From Catellatospora sp. TT07R-123 (GTDB taxonomy: Bacteria; Actinomycetota; Actinomycetes; Mycobacteriales; Micromonosporaceae), in contig NZ_BNEM01000001.1 in NCBI RefSeq assembly GCF_018327705.1, positions 3,162,001 through 3,226,000 of the forward strand: 64,000 nucleotides of DNA, in the 5' to 3' direction. The position numbers and the translations under genes were made by a program. The notes under the pieces are model-generated. The model was not told where the DNA came from. It was given only the letters and a program-made list of their open reading frames with translations, and did not search any database. Positions 1 through 9,958 of the stretch are shown one piece after another; the stretch's first letter is position 1, and each line of letters starts with the position of its first letter.

Positions 1-415
1 GTGTGCTCACTGGCTTCCACGGCGTCGACCAGCAGCTGCGCGCCTGCCGGCAGGGTCGCGAAGAAGAAGCAGTCCAGCACCGGCAGCAGCTCGCCCTGGA
101 ACTCGTACCCGCCCAGGTACATGCCGACGAAGTCGCCCAGCTCGATGTCGACGCCCAGCTCCTCGCGGGCCTCGCGGCGGGCGGCGTCGGCGGGCTCCTC
201 CCAGCCGTCGCAGAACCCGCCCGGCGTCTCCCACAGACCGGCCCTGGGCGCCCGCGCCCGGCGCAGCGCCAGGAACCGGCCCGCGCCGTCCAGGATGATC
301 AGGCTGACGGTGGGCCGGGCGTTGAGGTAGTGCTCGTACCCGCAACTGCCGCAGGCACAGGGCGGCGCGGCCGACAGGGCCGCGCCGCAGCGGAAGCAGT
401 GCCCCGCGAACGTCA

Positions 416-416
<1 letters not shown>
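1..416 (-). CDS. NUDIX hydrolase with N-terminal zinc ribbon (C-terminus beyond window)
   Basis: Probable nucleoside-diphosphate-linked (X) pyrophosphohydrolase; the substrate cannot be told from the sequence. Translation from the GTG at 416 gives a short Cys-rich ribbon (CFRC, then CAC and CGSC), followed by a NUDIX fold. The NUDIX box is canonical: GFCDGWE, seven residues, then REAREELGV, so the metal-binding glutamates are present. The start overlaps the lepA stop by one base (TAGTG), so it is probably translated from the lepA transcript. At least 138 codons are visible and the protein runs off the left edge. Family membership is secure and the substrate is unknown. The N-terminal ribbon recalls NADH-pyrophosphatase-like NUDIX proteins, but the protein looks too short to be NudC. 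Confidence 0.88.
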
Positions 417-2308
<1,892 letters not shown>

Positions 2309-2426
2309 GCGAAAGGCGGCGGTCGCCCCCTCTATGTTCCCATGTCCCCGAACCCGCCCGCTCGGCCCTGCCTTTCACTCCGCCGTCCAGCCCGCCGACC
2401 ACCCCAAGATCGCGGCGAGATCGCGG

Positions 2427-2487
2427 CAACTTGCCGGGCAATCGGGCGCATCTTGGGCCGTTATTGCCCCGATTGCCCGGCAAGTTG
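2427..2487. repeat. 61-nt palindrome, perfect 20-bp arms (type C)
   Basis: The arms 2427-2446 (CAACTTGCCGGGCAATCGGG) and 2468-2487 are exact reverse complements around a 21-nt centre. It lies in the 223-nt gap upstream of lepA, downstream of the DUF4240 stop. There is no T-run on either side, so it is not a standard intrinsic terminator, though a U-less actinobacterial terminator for the DUF4240 gene is possible. Its length and design match the other ~60-nt palindromes in this window, but its sequence differs from theirs. Confidence 0.75.
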
Positions 2488-2531
2488 GTTGATCTTGCGG
2501 GTGGGGGCGGCGGGCCGGGCGGCAGGGCGGA

Positions 2532-3110
2532 TCAGCAGCGGCAACCCTCGTTGGGGGGCCAGCCGATGGTCAGCGAGGCGAGGCGGGGCAGGCGGTGGCG
2601 CATCTGGGCGTCGTCGTCGAAGTCCCAGCGCTCGCCCGCGGGCTCGGTCTCGGCGGCGGGCTCAGTCTCGCCGACGGCGGGCAGCTCCGCGCCCGTGACC
2701 TGCCGGTACGCGTTCGCGGGGGCGTAGCCGACCAGCTCGGCGAAGATCGCGCTGTCGTCGTTCCACTCGATCGCCTCGGCCACGGCGGGGTGCCCGGCCA
2801 GTGCGTCGGGGTCGGCCAGGGCCGCCTCGTACCAGTGCCGCCCCGCGGCGACCAGGCCGCTGCGGAAGTCCAGGAAGCCGTCGCGGGTGCAGCCGCTGCC
2901 GATCAGGTGCGCCGCGCCCCACAGGTCGTACCGGTCGGCCGCGCCGCGCAGCCGCTCGAACTCGGCCGCGAACTGCTCGATCTGCGCCCCGGGCAGCTCC
3001 ACCAGCCGCGCGGTGAGCGCCTTGGCCAGGGCCGCGCCGTCCTCGCCGGGTTCGCCCTCGACGTCGGTGCGCGCCTGCTCGATCAGAGCCCAGAACCGAT
3101 CGGTGTCCAC
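2532..3110 (-). CDS. DUF4240 domain protein
   Basis: 192-residue cytoplasmic protein of the DUF4240 family, with no known biochemical role. Family hallmarks are visible: DTDRFWALIEQA at the start, YDLWGAAHLI at about 61-70, a CTRDGFLDFRSGLVAAGR stretch at about 74-91, and YEAALADPDAL after it. The C-terminus is acidic (residues ~147-167) with a short basic end. I chose the GTG at 3110 because the family starts just before the DxxxFW motif; an in-frame GTG at 3128 is the alternative. It is divergent from the phosphotransferase gene at 3207, leaving 96 nt for both promoters. In other actinobacteria these genes are scattered and often sit beside immunity-like genes (recollection, not seen here). 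Confidence 0.75.
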   Translation of the reverse strand: MDTDRFWALIEQARTDVEGEPGEDGAALAKALTARLVELPGAQIEQFAAEFERLRGAADRYDLWGAAHLIGSGCTRDGFLDFRSGLVAAGRHWYEAALADPDALAGHPAVAEAIEWNDDSAIFAELVGYAPANAYRQVTGAELPAVGETEPAAETEPAGERWDFDDDAQMRHRLPRLASLTIGWPPNEGCRC

Positions 3111-3206
3111 AGCCGCAGAGTCTGCCACCTCGCGCGGGCGGCACCGTGCCGCCACGGCGGCCGAAACCCGGTTGTGCACGTCACAGCCCACCCCGACCAT
3201 GGCGGC

Positions 3207-4175
3207 ATGACCGAGCTGCTGCTGCCCGAGGTGGGCTACACCGATACCGCGCGCCGCCCGGCCTGGGCGGGGCTCCCGGCCGACCTGCGGGCCGGGATCG
3301 AGCAGCGGCTGGGCGCCGCGGTGGTCACGGCGGGCGGGACCGGCGCGGGCTTCACCCAGGGCTTCGCCTCCGTCGTGGGTACGGCCGACGGACGCACCCA
3401 CTTCGTCAAGGCGGTCCACCGCGACCACTACCTGGCCACCGCGTACACCGACGAGGCCCGCAACACCGCCGCCCTGCCCGAGGGGGCCGCGGCCGCGCGG
3501 CTGCGCTGGCACGCCGAACTGGCCGACCACGTCGTGCTGTGCCTCGATCCGGTCCCCGGCGCCCGGGTGCCGCAGCTGCCGTGGCAGCCGGCAGAACTGG
3601 CCGCCACCCTCGACGCCTGGGCCCGCACCGCCGCCGTGCTGGCCGAGCCGCTGCACGACCTGCCGCTGGCTACGTTCGCCACCATCGCCGAGAGCACGCT
3701 GAGCACCTGGCGCGACGCCGACCCCGACCGGCTCGCGGTGCTCGCCCCCGCACTGGCGCCCCGGCTGGACCGGCTGCGCGAGCTGGAGGCGCGGCTGGCC
3801 GAACTGGGCACCGCCGCGACCGGACTGTTCCACTGCGACCTGCGGCTGGACAATGTGGTGCTGGACGCCGACGGCCGGGCCTGGATCTGCGACTGGGCCT
3901 TCCTGTCCCGCGGCCCGGCCTGGTTCGACCTGGTCACCCTGCTGCTGTCGGCCGAGGTCGGCGGGCACGACACGGACGCGCTGTTCGCCGCCCACCCGGC
4001 GGCACGCGGGCTGCCCGGCGACGCGCTCGACGCCGCGCTGTCGGCGTGCGCGGGCTACTACGTGCACGCCGGGGCCAAGCCGGAGATCGAGCAGTCTCCC
4101 GCTCTCCGATCCCACCAGCGGTACTACGGGCGGCTCGCGGTAGGCTGGCTGTCACGGCGCCAGGGCTGGTGCTGA
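3207..4175 (+). CDS. Aminoglycoside phosphotransferase-fold kinase
   Basis: 322-residue member of the APH / choline-kinase superfamily, phosphorylating a small molecule or antibiotic with ATP. The catalytic loop is FHCDLRLDN (residues 208-216), with Asp211 as presumed catalytic base and Asn216 as metal ligand. The second metal-binding motif is ICDWAF (Asp229). HCD replaces the usual HGD; the Gly-to-Cys change is within the range seen in the family. The N-lobe Lys is probably in THFVKAVHRD (Lys68). The ATG at 3207 follows long non-homologous read-through in the same frame. Nothing in the context points to a resistance island, so the substrate is open and a housekeeping kinase is as likely as a drug-modifying enzyme. 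Confidence 0.82.
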   Translation: MTELLLPEVGYTDTARRPAWAGLPADLRAGIEQRLGAAVVTAGGTGAGFTQGFASVVGTADGRTHFVKAVHRDHYLATAYTDEARNTAALPEGAAAARLRWHAELADHVVLCLDPVPGARVPQLPWQPAELAATLDAWARTAAVLAEPLHDLPLATFATIAESTLSTWRDADPDRLAVLAPALAPRLDRLRELEARLAELGTAATGLFHCDLRLDNVVLDADGRAWICDWAFLSRGPAWFDLVTLLLSAEVGGHDTDALFAAHPAARGLPGDALDAALSACAGYYVHAGAKPEIEQSPALRSHQRYYGRLAVGWLSRRQGWC

Positions 4176-4316
4176 CAACGCCCCCGACCAGCCCGCAGGC
4201 ATGGGCCCGTTTTGGCCGATGCGCGGGCTACCTGGTAACCTGGCACGTCGCGGCTGGTGCTAACGCGCCGGTCCATCCTAAGCAATCAACCGAAACGAGC
4301 AGGACGAGGCTGTCGC

Positions 4317-4583
4317 GTGGCGAACATCAAGTCCCAGATCAAGCGCAACCGGCAGAACGAGAAGGCCCGGCTGCGCAACAAGTCGGTCAAGTCGTCGCTG
4401 AAGACCGCTGTCCGTAAGTTCCACGAGGCGTCTGCCTCCGGCGATGTCGACAACGCCACCGCGCTGCTGCGTGACGCCACCCGCAAGCTGGACAAGGCTG
4501 TCAGCAAGGGCGTGATCCACAAGAACCAGGCGGCGAACCGCAAGTCGGCCATCGCCAAGAAGCTGGCTTCGCTGTCCGCCTGA
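4317..4583 (+). CDS. rpsT: 30S ribosomal protein S20
   Basis: 88-residue basic protein that binds the 5' domain and helix 44 of 16S rRNA. It matches S20 throughout: [10 protein letters not shown] at the start, [13 protein letters not shown] in the middle, [18 protein letters not shown] and a KKLASL ending. The GTG at 4317 lies 7 nt after AGGACGAGG and is the family start; an upstream in-frame ATG at 4257 would add 20 unrelated residues. It is monocistronic, with a strong terminator 35 nt after the stop. Placement between holA and lepA is typical of actinobacteria. Confidence 0.97.
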   Translation: MANIKSQIKRNRQNEKARLRNKSVKSSLKTAVRKFHEASASGDVDNATALLRDATRKLDKAVSKGVIHKNQAANRKSAIAKKLASLSA

Positions 4584-4618
4584 GGCCCGGTGCCCGCGCG
4601 GGCACTGCCATCAGCATC

Positions 4619-4662
4619 GCCGATGCCCGGCTCCTGACCACAGGAGCCGGGCATCGGCTTTT
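4619..4662 (+). terminator. Intrinsic terminator of rpsT
   Basis: A perfect 18-bp stem (4619-4636 with 4641-4658), ACCA loop, then TTTT. It is one of the clearest intrinsic terminators in the window. Confidence 0.93.
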
Positions 4663-4678
4663 GCCGTATCCGCCGCAA

Positions 4679-4739
4679 GATCGCTGCCTGCGGTCGTTGT
4701 GTGCGCTCTGCGGCGAGAGACCGACCGCAGACGGCGATC
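4679..4739. repeat. 61-nt palindromic repeat, type A (GATCGC...GCGATC), copy 1
   Basis: Left arm GATCGCTGCCTGCGGTCG (4679-4696) and right arm 4722-4739 pair at 16 of 18 positions. The same arm sequence, with small changes, recurs three times at 53.1-53.5 kb. It lies between the rpsT terminator and a convergent membrane-protein gene. No coding role is visible. Confidence 0.75.
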
Positions 4740-4807
4740 ATGGTGCTCTGGCCGGCCGTGACCCGTGAGTGGCGGCGTAAGGCGGGGCTGTCCGGGGTGG
4801 GGTGGGG

Positions 4808-5335
4808 CTAGTCGTAGCGGTACATCGCGGACTGGCGGGCGCGCTGTTCGGGGCTGCCGATCCACGGCTCCTCGGCGGCGGGGCTGATCGGCTCGACCGG
4901 CGCCTGCTCGTGCCGGGTCAGCCGCTCGTACCGGCTGGGCAGGTCCGTCCCGGCGTCGTCGGCGAAGCCCTCCTCGTAGGCGGGCAGCACCTCCGGCGGC
5001 GGGGCCGCGCCTCGCAACGGAGCCACCGGGCCCGTCGTGGCGCGGGCGGGCCGCCGGACCGCGTCGCCGCCGGAGCGGGTGGTCGCGCCCGCGATCACGT
5101 CGTTGACCTTCACCATCACGGCCACCGACACCGGCAGCACCAGCACCGACCACCAGCTGGTGAGCTCGGCCAGCGACAGCAGCACCGCCAGCGCGACGGC
5201 GCCCTCGAAGAACACGAAGCACATGAGGTTGCTGGGGCGTACGTACTGCAGGCCCAGCACCCGCGCGTAGAGCGGCCGGGTGCGCGCCTCCTCGGAACTG
5301 ATCCCGGCGCGGCGCGACCGGATGGTGCTCGTCAT
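4808..5335 (-). CDS. Small membrane protein with disordered acidic tail
   Basis: 175-residue protein I cannot assign to a named family. Residues ~36-58 (NLMCFVFFEGAVALAVLLSL) and ~62-82 (WWSVLVLPVSVAVMVKVND) form two hydrophobic segments joined by a short turn. They are followed by a ~90-residue hydrophilic, Pro- and Glu-rich tail that is probably cytoplasmic and disordered. The ATG overlaps the holA stop (ATGA), so it is co-translated with the DNA polymerase delta subunit as the last gene of the comEA-comEC-holA run. It looks like a lineage-restricted actinobacterial protein; the function is unknown. Confidence 0.72.
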   Translation of the reverse strand: MTSTIRSRRAGISSEEARTRPLYARVLGLQYVRPSNLMCFVFFEGAVALAVLLSLAELTSWWSVLVLPVSVAVMVKVNDVIAGATTRSGGDAVRRPARATTGPVAPLRGAAPPPEVLPAYEEGFADDAGTDLPSRYERLTRHEQAPVEPISPAAEEPWIGSPEQRARQSAMYRYD

Positions 5336-6315
5336 CTCGATCCTCCCGCTCTGGCCTGTGCGAACGCGGCGATGGTGCGCTCCAGCGCGTAGCCGCGGTC
5401 CTCCTCGCCGCCCTTGACCGCGGCGTTGCAGTCGGCTGCCGCCCGCATCGCCTGGACCAGCCCCTCCGGGGTCCAGCCGCGTGCCTGGCGCTGCGCCTTC
5501 TCGATCTTCCAGGCGGGCATGCCCAGCGTCGAGGCGAGCTGGAACGCGTTGCCGCGCCCCGCCGAAGCCACCCGCGCCACCGTGCGTACGCCGTCGGCGA
5601 GCGCGTCGGCGATCGGCACCGGGTCCACGCCGCTGTGCAGCGCCCAGCGCAGCGCCTCCAGGGCCGCCGGCAGGTCCCCGGCCACCGCGGCGTCGGCGAC
5701 GGCGAAGCCGCTGACCTCAGCCTTGCCCCGGTAGTAGCGCGCCACCGTGGCGGCGTCGACGCGCCCGTCGGTGTCGGCGATCAGCTGCGCGCAGGCGGCG
5801 GCGAGCTCACGCAGGTCGTGGCCGACCGCCTCGATCAGCGCCTCGGCCGCGTCGGCCTGGCAGCGCCCGCCCAGGCGGCGCACCTCGCTGGTGACGAAGT
5901 CGACCCGCTCCCGGTGCTTGGTGATCTTCGCGGCGGGCACGACCTCGGCCCCGGCCTTGGTCAGCGCGTCCGCGAACGCCTTGCCCTTGGCGCCGCCCGC
6001 GTGCGCCACGACGAGGGTCACCTCGGGGTCGGGTGCCTTGACGTAGTCGAGCAGCATCGCCGCGACGTCCTTCTTGGCGTCCTGGCCCTTGCGCAGCACC
6101 ACCACGCGGCGGCCGCCGAACAGCGACGGGCTCAGCGCCTCGGCCAGCTCACCCACCAGCAGCGTGTCGGCGTCCATCTCCCGCAGCTCGGCGGCCGGGT
6201 CGACGACCCGGGCCGCGGCGGCGGTGTCGGTCACGGCGCGCGCGACGAGCAGCTCCTCATCGCCGAGGATGAGGACCACGGGTGTCAGGGCGGGGGACGG
6301 TACCTGGCTCACCAC
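5332..6315 (-). CDS. holA: DNA polymerase III delta subunit
   Basis: Clamp-loader subunit that opens the beta sliding clamp. The 327-residue product has the HolA layout: a divergent AAA+ domain starting at VVLILGDEELLVARAV, a LFGGRRVVVLRKGQ segment, THTLVVAHAGG-like strands, then the helical collar domain (GVDPVPIADALADGVR, ALERTIAAFAQAR). I chose the GTG at 6315 (or the next GTG at 6312) because homology begins there. An in-frame ATG at 6414 overlaps the comEC stop (ATGA) and would add 33 basic, non-homologous residues, so translation coupled to comEC is a real alternative. Confidence 0.9.
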   Translation of the reverse strand: MVSQVPSPALTPVVLILGDEELLVARAVTDTAAAARVVDPAAELREMDADTLLVGELAEALSPSLFGGRRVVVLRKGQDAKKDVAAMLLDYVKAPDPEVTLVVAHAGGAKGKAFADALTKAGAEVVPAAKITKHRERVDFVTSEVRRLGGRCQADAAEALIEAVGHDLRELAAACAQLIADTDGRVDAATVARYYRGKAEVSGFAVADAAVAGDLPAALEALRWALHSGVDPVPIADALADGVRTVARVASAGRGNAFQLASTLGMPAWKIEKAQRQARGWTPEGLVQAMRAAADCNAAVKGGEEDRGYALERTIAAFAQARAGGSR

Positions 6316-6410
6316 CCCGCTATAGTCGCACGCCCCCCTGGCCGACCCTTCATCGTCACTCGAACGGGCGCGTCGTCTTGCGCCCGCGCCCCTCGTGTGG
6401 GTGGCGGTCC

Positions 6411-8930
6411 TCATCCGGTCGCCACGGACAGGACGCCGTCGTCGAGCAGCACCGCCAGGTCGCCCGAAATGTCCGTACGCAGCACCCGTGCCCCGTGTGC
6501 GGCCAGCCGCGCCAGCACCGGCAGGCTGGGGTGGCCGTAGTCGTTGCCCGCGCCGACGCTGACCAGCGCAATCCGGGGCGCGACCGCGTCGAGGAACTCC
6601 GGCGCCTGGTAGGCGCTCCCGTGATGGGCGACCTTGAGCACCTGCGCGCCGAGTCCGGCCCCCGCGTCCAGCAGCGCCCGCTGCCGCTCGGTCTCGGCGT
6701 CACCGGCCAGCAGCACCCGCACCCCGCGCACCTCGGCGAGCAGGAGCAGGGAGTTGTTGTTGGGGTCGCTGCGGGTGCCGCGCAGCGCCGGTCCGGGCAG
6801 GACGGTCAGCCGGACCGCGCCCACGGTCCAGCCGCCCTCGGCCGGGGCCGCCACCACGGGTACGCCGTGCGCGGCGGCGTCGCGCAGCACCGCGTCGCGG
6901 CCGCTCGCGGGCTCCGGGAAGGCCGTGGTGACCACCGTGCCGACCGGCCGCCCCGCGAGCACGCCGTCGAGGCCGCCGATGTGGTCCAGGTGGAAGTGGC
7001 TGACCAGCAGCAACGGCACCGTGCGTACGCCGAGCCGGTCCAGGCACGCGTCGACCGGGCCGGGCAGCGGACCGGCGTCGACGACCACCGCCGCGCCGCC
7101 GCCCGCGTTGAGCACGGTGGCGTCGCCCTGGCCGACGTCGCAGGAGACCGCGATCCAGCCAGGTGGCGGCCAGCCGCCCGCGACCAGCCGCACCGGCAGG
7201 GCGCCGACGGTGGCGGCCAGCGCCAGCACCAGCGCGATCCGGCGCAGGACGGGGCGGCGCAGGCCGAGCATGGCCAGCACGGTCAGGCCCGCCAGCAGCA
7301 GCGCCCCGGGCGCTCCCTCAGGCCACGGCAGCGTGGCGGCGGGCAGTTCGCTGCCGACCCGGGCCACGGTGACCAGCCAGCGGGCGGGCCAGCTGCCGAG
7401 CCAGGCGGCGAACTGCGCGGCCTGCGGCCATACCGGCGACAGCAGTGCGGCGGCGACCCCGGTCAGCGTGGCGGGTGCGACCGCAGGCACGACCAGCAGG
7501 TTCGCCGGCACGGCGACCAGGCTGACGGTGCCGCTGATGCCCGCGATCACCGGCGCGCACGCGAGCTGGGCGGCGGTCGGCACCGCCAGCGCCTCGGCGA
7601 CCCCGCGCGGCACCCGGCGGTGGCGCAGCGCGTCGCGCAGGGGCGGCGCGAGCAGCAGCAGCCCGGCCGTGGCCAGGGTGGACAGCGCGAACCCGGCGTC
7701 GGCGGCCAGCTCCGGATCGAGCACCAGCAGCGCCGCCACGGTCGCGGCGAGGGCGGGCAGCGCGGCGCGGGGCCGTCCCGAGGCCAGGGCCAGCAGCGCG
7801 ATCGCGCCCATCGCGGCGGCCCGCAGCACGCTCGGCGAGGGACGTACGAGGATCACGAAGCCGACCAGCGCGACCGCGCACAGCACCGCGCTCAGCCGCG
7901 GCCCGGCCCGGCACCACCGCGCCAGCAGCAGCACCGCCCCGACGACGACGGCGACGTTGCTGCCGCTGACGGCGTTCAGATGGGTGAGGCCGGCGGTCTT
8001 GAACTGCTGCGCCAGCTCCGGGTCCATGCGGCTGGTGTCGCCGACGACCAGGCCCGGCAGCAGGCCGCCGGTCGCCTCGTCCAGCGGCGCGCAGGCCCGT
8101 TGCAGCCCGGACCGCAGCACCCCGGCGGCGCGCTGCGCCCACGGCGCCGGGCCGAGCGGCTGCGGGGCCGCGTCGGCCGACAGCACCGCCGCGCGCAGGT
8201 CGCCGCCGCGCGACGGTCCGAACCGGACCCGGGCCCGGACCTGCTGGCCCGGCAGCAGCCCCTGCCAGCCGCCGTCGGCGGCCAGCACCAGCACCCGTGC
8301 CTCGGTACGCAGCCCCGCGACGGCGTCCAGGTCGGCCACCACCACCCAGGTCGCGTCCCGGCCGGTCACCCCGGCGACCGCGCGCGGATCATCGCGTACG
8401 GTCAGCAGCACCTGCTCCGACGCGTGCTCCCGCACCAGCGCGGCCAGCTCGGGCGCGTCCCGCACCGACAGCCGCGCCCCGGTCGCCACCGCCCCGCACG
8501 CGATCCCCGCGCAGGCCCCCGCGACAACCCACCGCCACCCCCACCCCGCCGATCCCCCGCCCTCGCCGACACCCGCGCCCGCCCGCGCACTCACGCCCCC
8601 GCGCGGGCTGCCGCCCGCGCCGCCGCCCCCCGTGCCCCGGAGCAGGGTGCAGTTTCGGGGAAAGTGCACGAATCGGCGCCATGATTCCCGCACTTTCCCC
8701 GAAACTGCACGACCCCGACCGACCGCGGCACGGTCGACCTGGACGCGGCCGACCCGGGCGCGGAGGCGGTCGGCGGCGAGTAGGAGGACCGTGGTGAGCA
8801 GGGCGGTCGCGGTCAGCACGTACGCGGTGCGCTGGTCGGTGTGCAGGACGGTCAGCGTGGCGGCCCAGCAGGCCAGCGCGAACGGCGCCAGCCGCAGGTC
8901 GGGTCCCGCCGAGGGGTCGCGGCCGCCCAT
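6411..8930 (-). CDS. comEC: ComEC/Rec2 DNA-uptake channel protein with in-frame palindromic insert
   Basis: 839-residue inner-membrane protein that moves single-stranded DNA into the cytosol during natural transformation. Order: N-terminal membrane helices (residues ~12-52), a soluble DUF4131-like region, the competence domain with HLNAVSGSNVAVVVG and about ten membrane segments, then a metallo-beta-lactamase-like domain with SHFHLDHIGG and KVAHHGSAY. The metal ligands appear intact. Residues 75-94 (AVSGKVRESWRRFVHFPRNC) are encoded exactly by a 60-nt palindromic repeat, and a Gly/Arg-rich linker follows, so the region between the first helices and the soluble domain is longer than usual. The start overlaps the comEA stop by one base (TGATG). 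No other competence genes lie nearby, and natural transformation in this family is not established. Confidence 0.93.
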   Translation of the reverse strand: MGGRDPSAGPDLRLAPFALACWAATLTVLHTDQRTAYVLTATALLTTVLLLAADRLRARVGRVQVDRAAVGRGRAVSGKVRESWRRFVHFPRNCTLLRGTGGGGAGGSPRGGVSARAGAGVGEGGGSAGWGWRWVVAGACAGIACGAVATGARLSVRDAPELAALVREHASEQVLLTVRDDPRAVAGVTGRDATWVVVADLDAVAGLRTEARVLVLAADGGWQGLLPGQQVRARVRFGPSRGGDLRAAVLSADAAPQPLGPAPWAQRAAGVLRSGLQRACAPLDEATGGLLPGLVVGDTSRMDPELAQQFKTAGLTHLNAVSGSNVAVVVGAVLLLARWCRAGPRLSAVLCAVALVGFVILVRPSPSVLRAAAMGAIALLALASGRPRAALPALAATVAALLVLDPELAADAGFALSTLATAGLLLLAPPLRDALRHRRVPRGVAEALAVPTAAQLACAPVIAGISGTVSLVAVPANLLVVPAVAPATLTGVAAALLSPVWPQAAQFAAWLGSWPARWLVTVARVGSELPAATLPWPEGAPGALLLAGLTVLAMLGLRRPVLRRIALVLALAATVGALPVRLVAGGWPPPGWIAVSCDVGQGDATVLNAGGGAAVVVDAGPLPGPVDACLDRLGVRTVPLLLVSHFHLDHIGGLDGVLAGRPVGTVVTTAFPEPASGRDAVLRDAAAHGVPVVAAPAEGGWTVGAVRLTVLPGPALRGTRSDPNNNSLLLLAEVRGVRVLLAGDAETERQRALLDAGAGLGAQVLKVAHHGSAYQAPEFLDAVAPRIALVSVGAGNDYGHPSLPVLARLAAHGARVLRTDISGDLAVLLDDGVLSVATG
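8649..8708. repeat. 60-nt palindromic repeat, type B, in frame inside comEC
   Basis: The two 30-nt halves (8649-8678 and 8679-8708) are reverse complements at 25 of 30 positions, with outer arms GCAGTTTCGGGGAAAGTGC perfectly paired. A second element of the same length and outer sequence lies at 26400-26459 between obg and rpmA. Here it is read as exactly 20 codons of comEC without disturbing the frame. Confidence 0.9.
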
Positions 8931-9817
8931 CAGACCGTGACCAGGTCTTTGAGCTGCTCGTACTTGGCGTCGCCGATGCCCTCGACCTGCCGCAGCTCCC
9001 CCACGCCGCGGAAGTCGCCGTGCCGGGCGCGGTGGTCGAGGATGCGCTGCGCCAGCACCGGGCCGACCCCGGGCAGGGCGTCGAGCTGCGCGAGGGTGGC
9101 CGTGTTCAGGTTCACCAGGCCGCCGGGCACCGCCCCTGGGCCGCCGCCCTGGTCGGCGGCCGCCGCGCCGGGCACCGCGACCGCGATCAGCTCGCCGTCG
9201 GTGACGCGGCGGGCCAGGTTGAGCGTGGACAGGTCGGTGCCGGGCAGCACGCCCCCGGCCGCTTCGATGGCGTCGGCGACGCGGGAGCCGGGCGATAGGC
9301 GTACCAGACCTGGATGCCGCACCCGGCCGGTCACCGCGACCACCAGTTCCGCCGGGGAGGGCGCCGCCGTGGGCCGGGGTGCGGCGGTGTCGGCGACCAG
9401 CGCCGGGACCGGCTCGGCCTGTGGACGCGCCTGCCAGGCCAGGTATGCCGCGATCAGCACCACGAGCACGGCGACCGCCGCCAGTGCCCGCACCCCGCGC
9501 CGTCCCGGGTCGAACGCCGACCGCCCCGGCAGCGCCGACGGCCGCTGCTCCGGCTCGGGATCGCCGCCGGGCAGGGCACCGAACTGCGGCAGCGTGCCGT
9601 CCGGTGGACGCGCCAGCCGGGCGCCGTCGGGCGGCACCTCCTCGGCCTGCGGCACGTACCCGGCCGGCGCGGGCACGTCGTCAGACGGGGCCGACTGCGG
9701 GACGGCGAACACGCTTCTCAGCCGGCGGTGGGCCGCCTCGTCGGGCGGCTGGGGCGCAGTGACAGCACGCGGCCACGTTAGGAACGCCGGGCACCGCCCG
9801 GTATGGCCGCGCGGCAC
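8930..9817 (-). CDS. comEA: ComEA-like DNA receptor: single membrane helix, SLBB, helix-hairpin-helix
   Basis: 295-residue protein that binds double-stranded DNA at the cell surface and passes it to ComEC. It has a disordered N-terminus rich in Pro, a membrane helix (RALAAVAVLVVLIAAYLAW), a SLBB domain (VTGRVRHPGLVRLSPGSRVADAI) and a C-terminal tandem helix-hairpin-helix (VNLNTATLAQLDALPGVG, then QVEGIGDAKYEQLKDLV). The start is uncertain: the ATG at 9817 gives a long hydrophilic head, and an in-frame GTG about 18 codons later is possible. It is the first gene of the comEA-comEC-holA run, with one-base and four-base overlaps downstream. Confidence 0.9.
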   Translation of the reverse strand: MPRGHTGRCPAFLTWPRAVTAPQPPDEAAHRRLRSVFAVPQSAPSDDVPAPAGYVPQAEEVPPDGARLARPPDGTLPQFGALPGGDPEPEQRPSALPGRSAFDPGRRGVRALAAVAVLVVLIAAYLAWQARPQAEPVPALVADTAAPRPTAAPSPAELVVAVTGRVRHPGLVRLSPGSRVADAIEAAGGVLPGTDLSTLNLARRVTDGELIAVAVPGAAAADQGGGPGAVPGGLVNLNTATLAQLDALPGVGPVLAQRILDHRARHGDFRGVGELRQVEGIGDAKYEQLKDLVTV

Positions 9818-9958
9818 CGCCTGTGGACAACCTGCCGCTTGGGGACGACCGCCTGATCACGGCACGACCGTGCTAGGGCGCCGACGCCGACGGGTGCATT
9901 CGCAACGCCCCGTCGGGGCGGCCGCCGCCCCGACGGCGTCGCCGTGAAGGGCGGCGCG

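Noticed and set aside
3207-4175. Acquired aminoglycoside-resistance gene
   Set aside because: The fold fits, but HCD replaces HGD, no mobile element adjoins it, and the codon use matches its neighbours. A chromosomal kinase of unknown substrate is safer.
4257-4316. Longer N-terminus of rpsT starting at ATG 4257
   Set aside because: Adds 20 residues absent from S20; the GTG at 4317 has a good Shine-Dalgarno and is the family start.
8930-9817. Active natural-transformation locus
   Set aside because: comEA and comEC are present, but no pilus or other competence genes occur in the window, so I do not claim the strain is competent.
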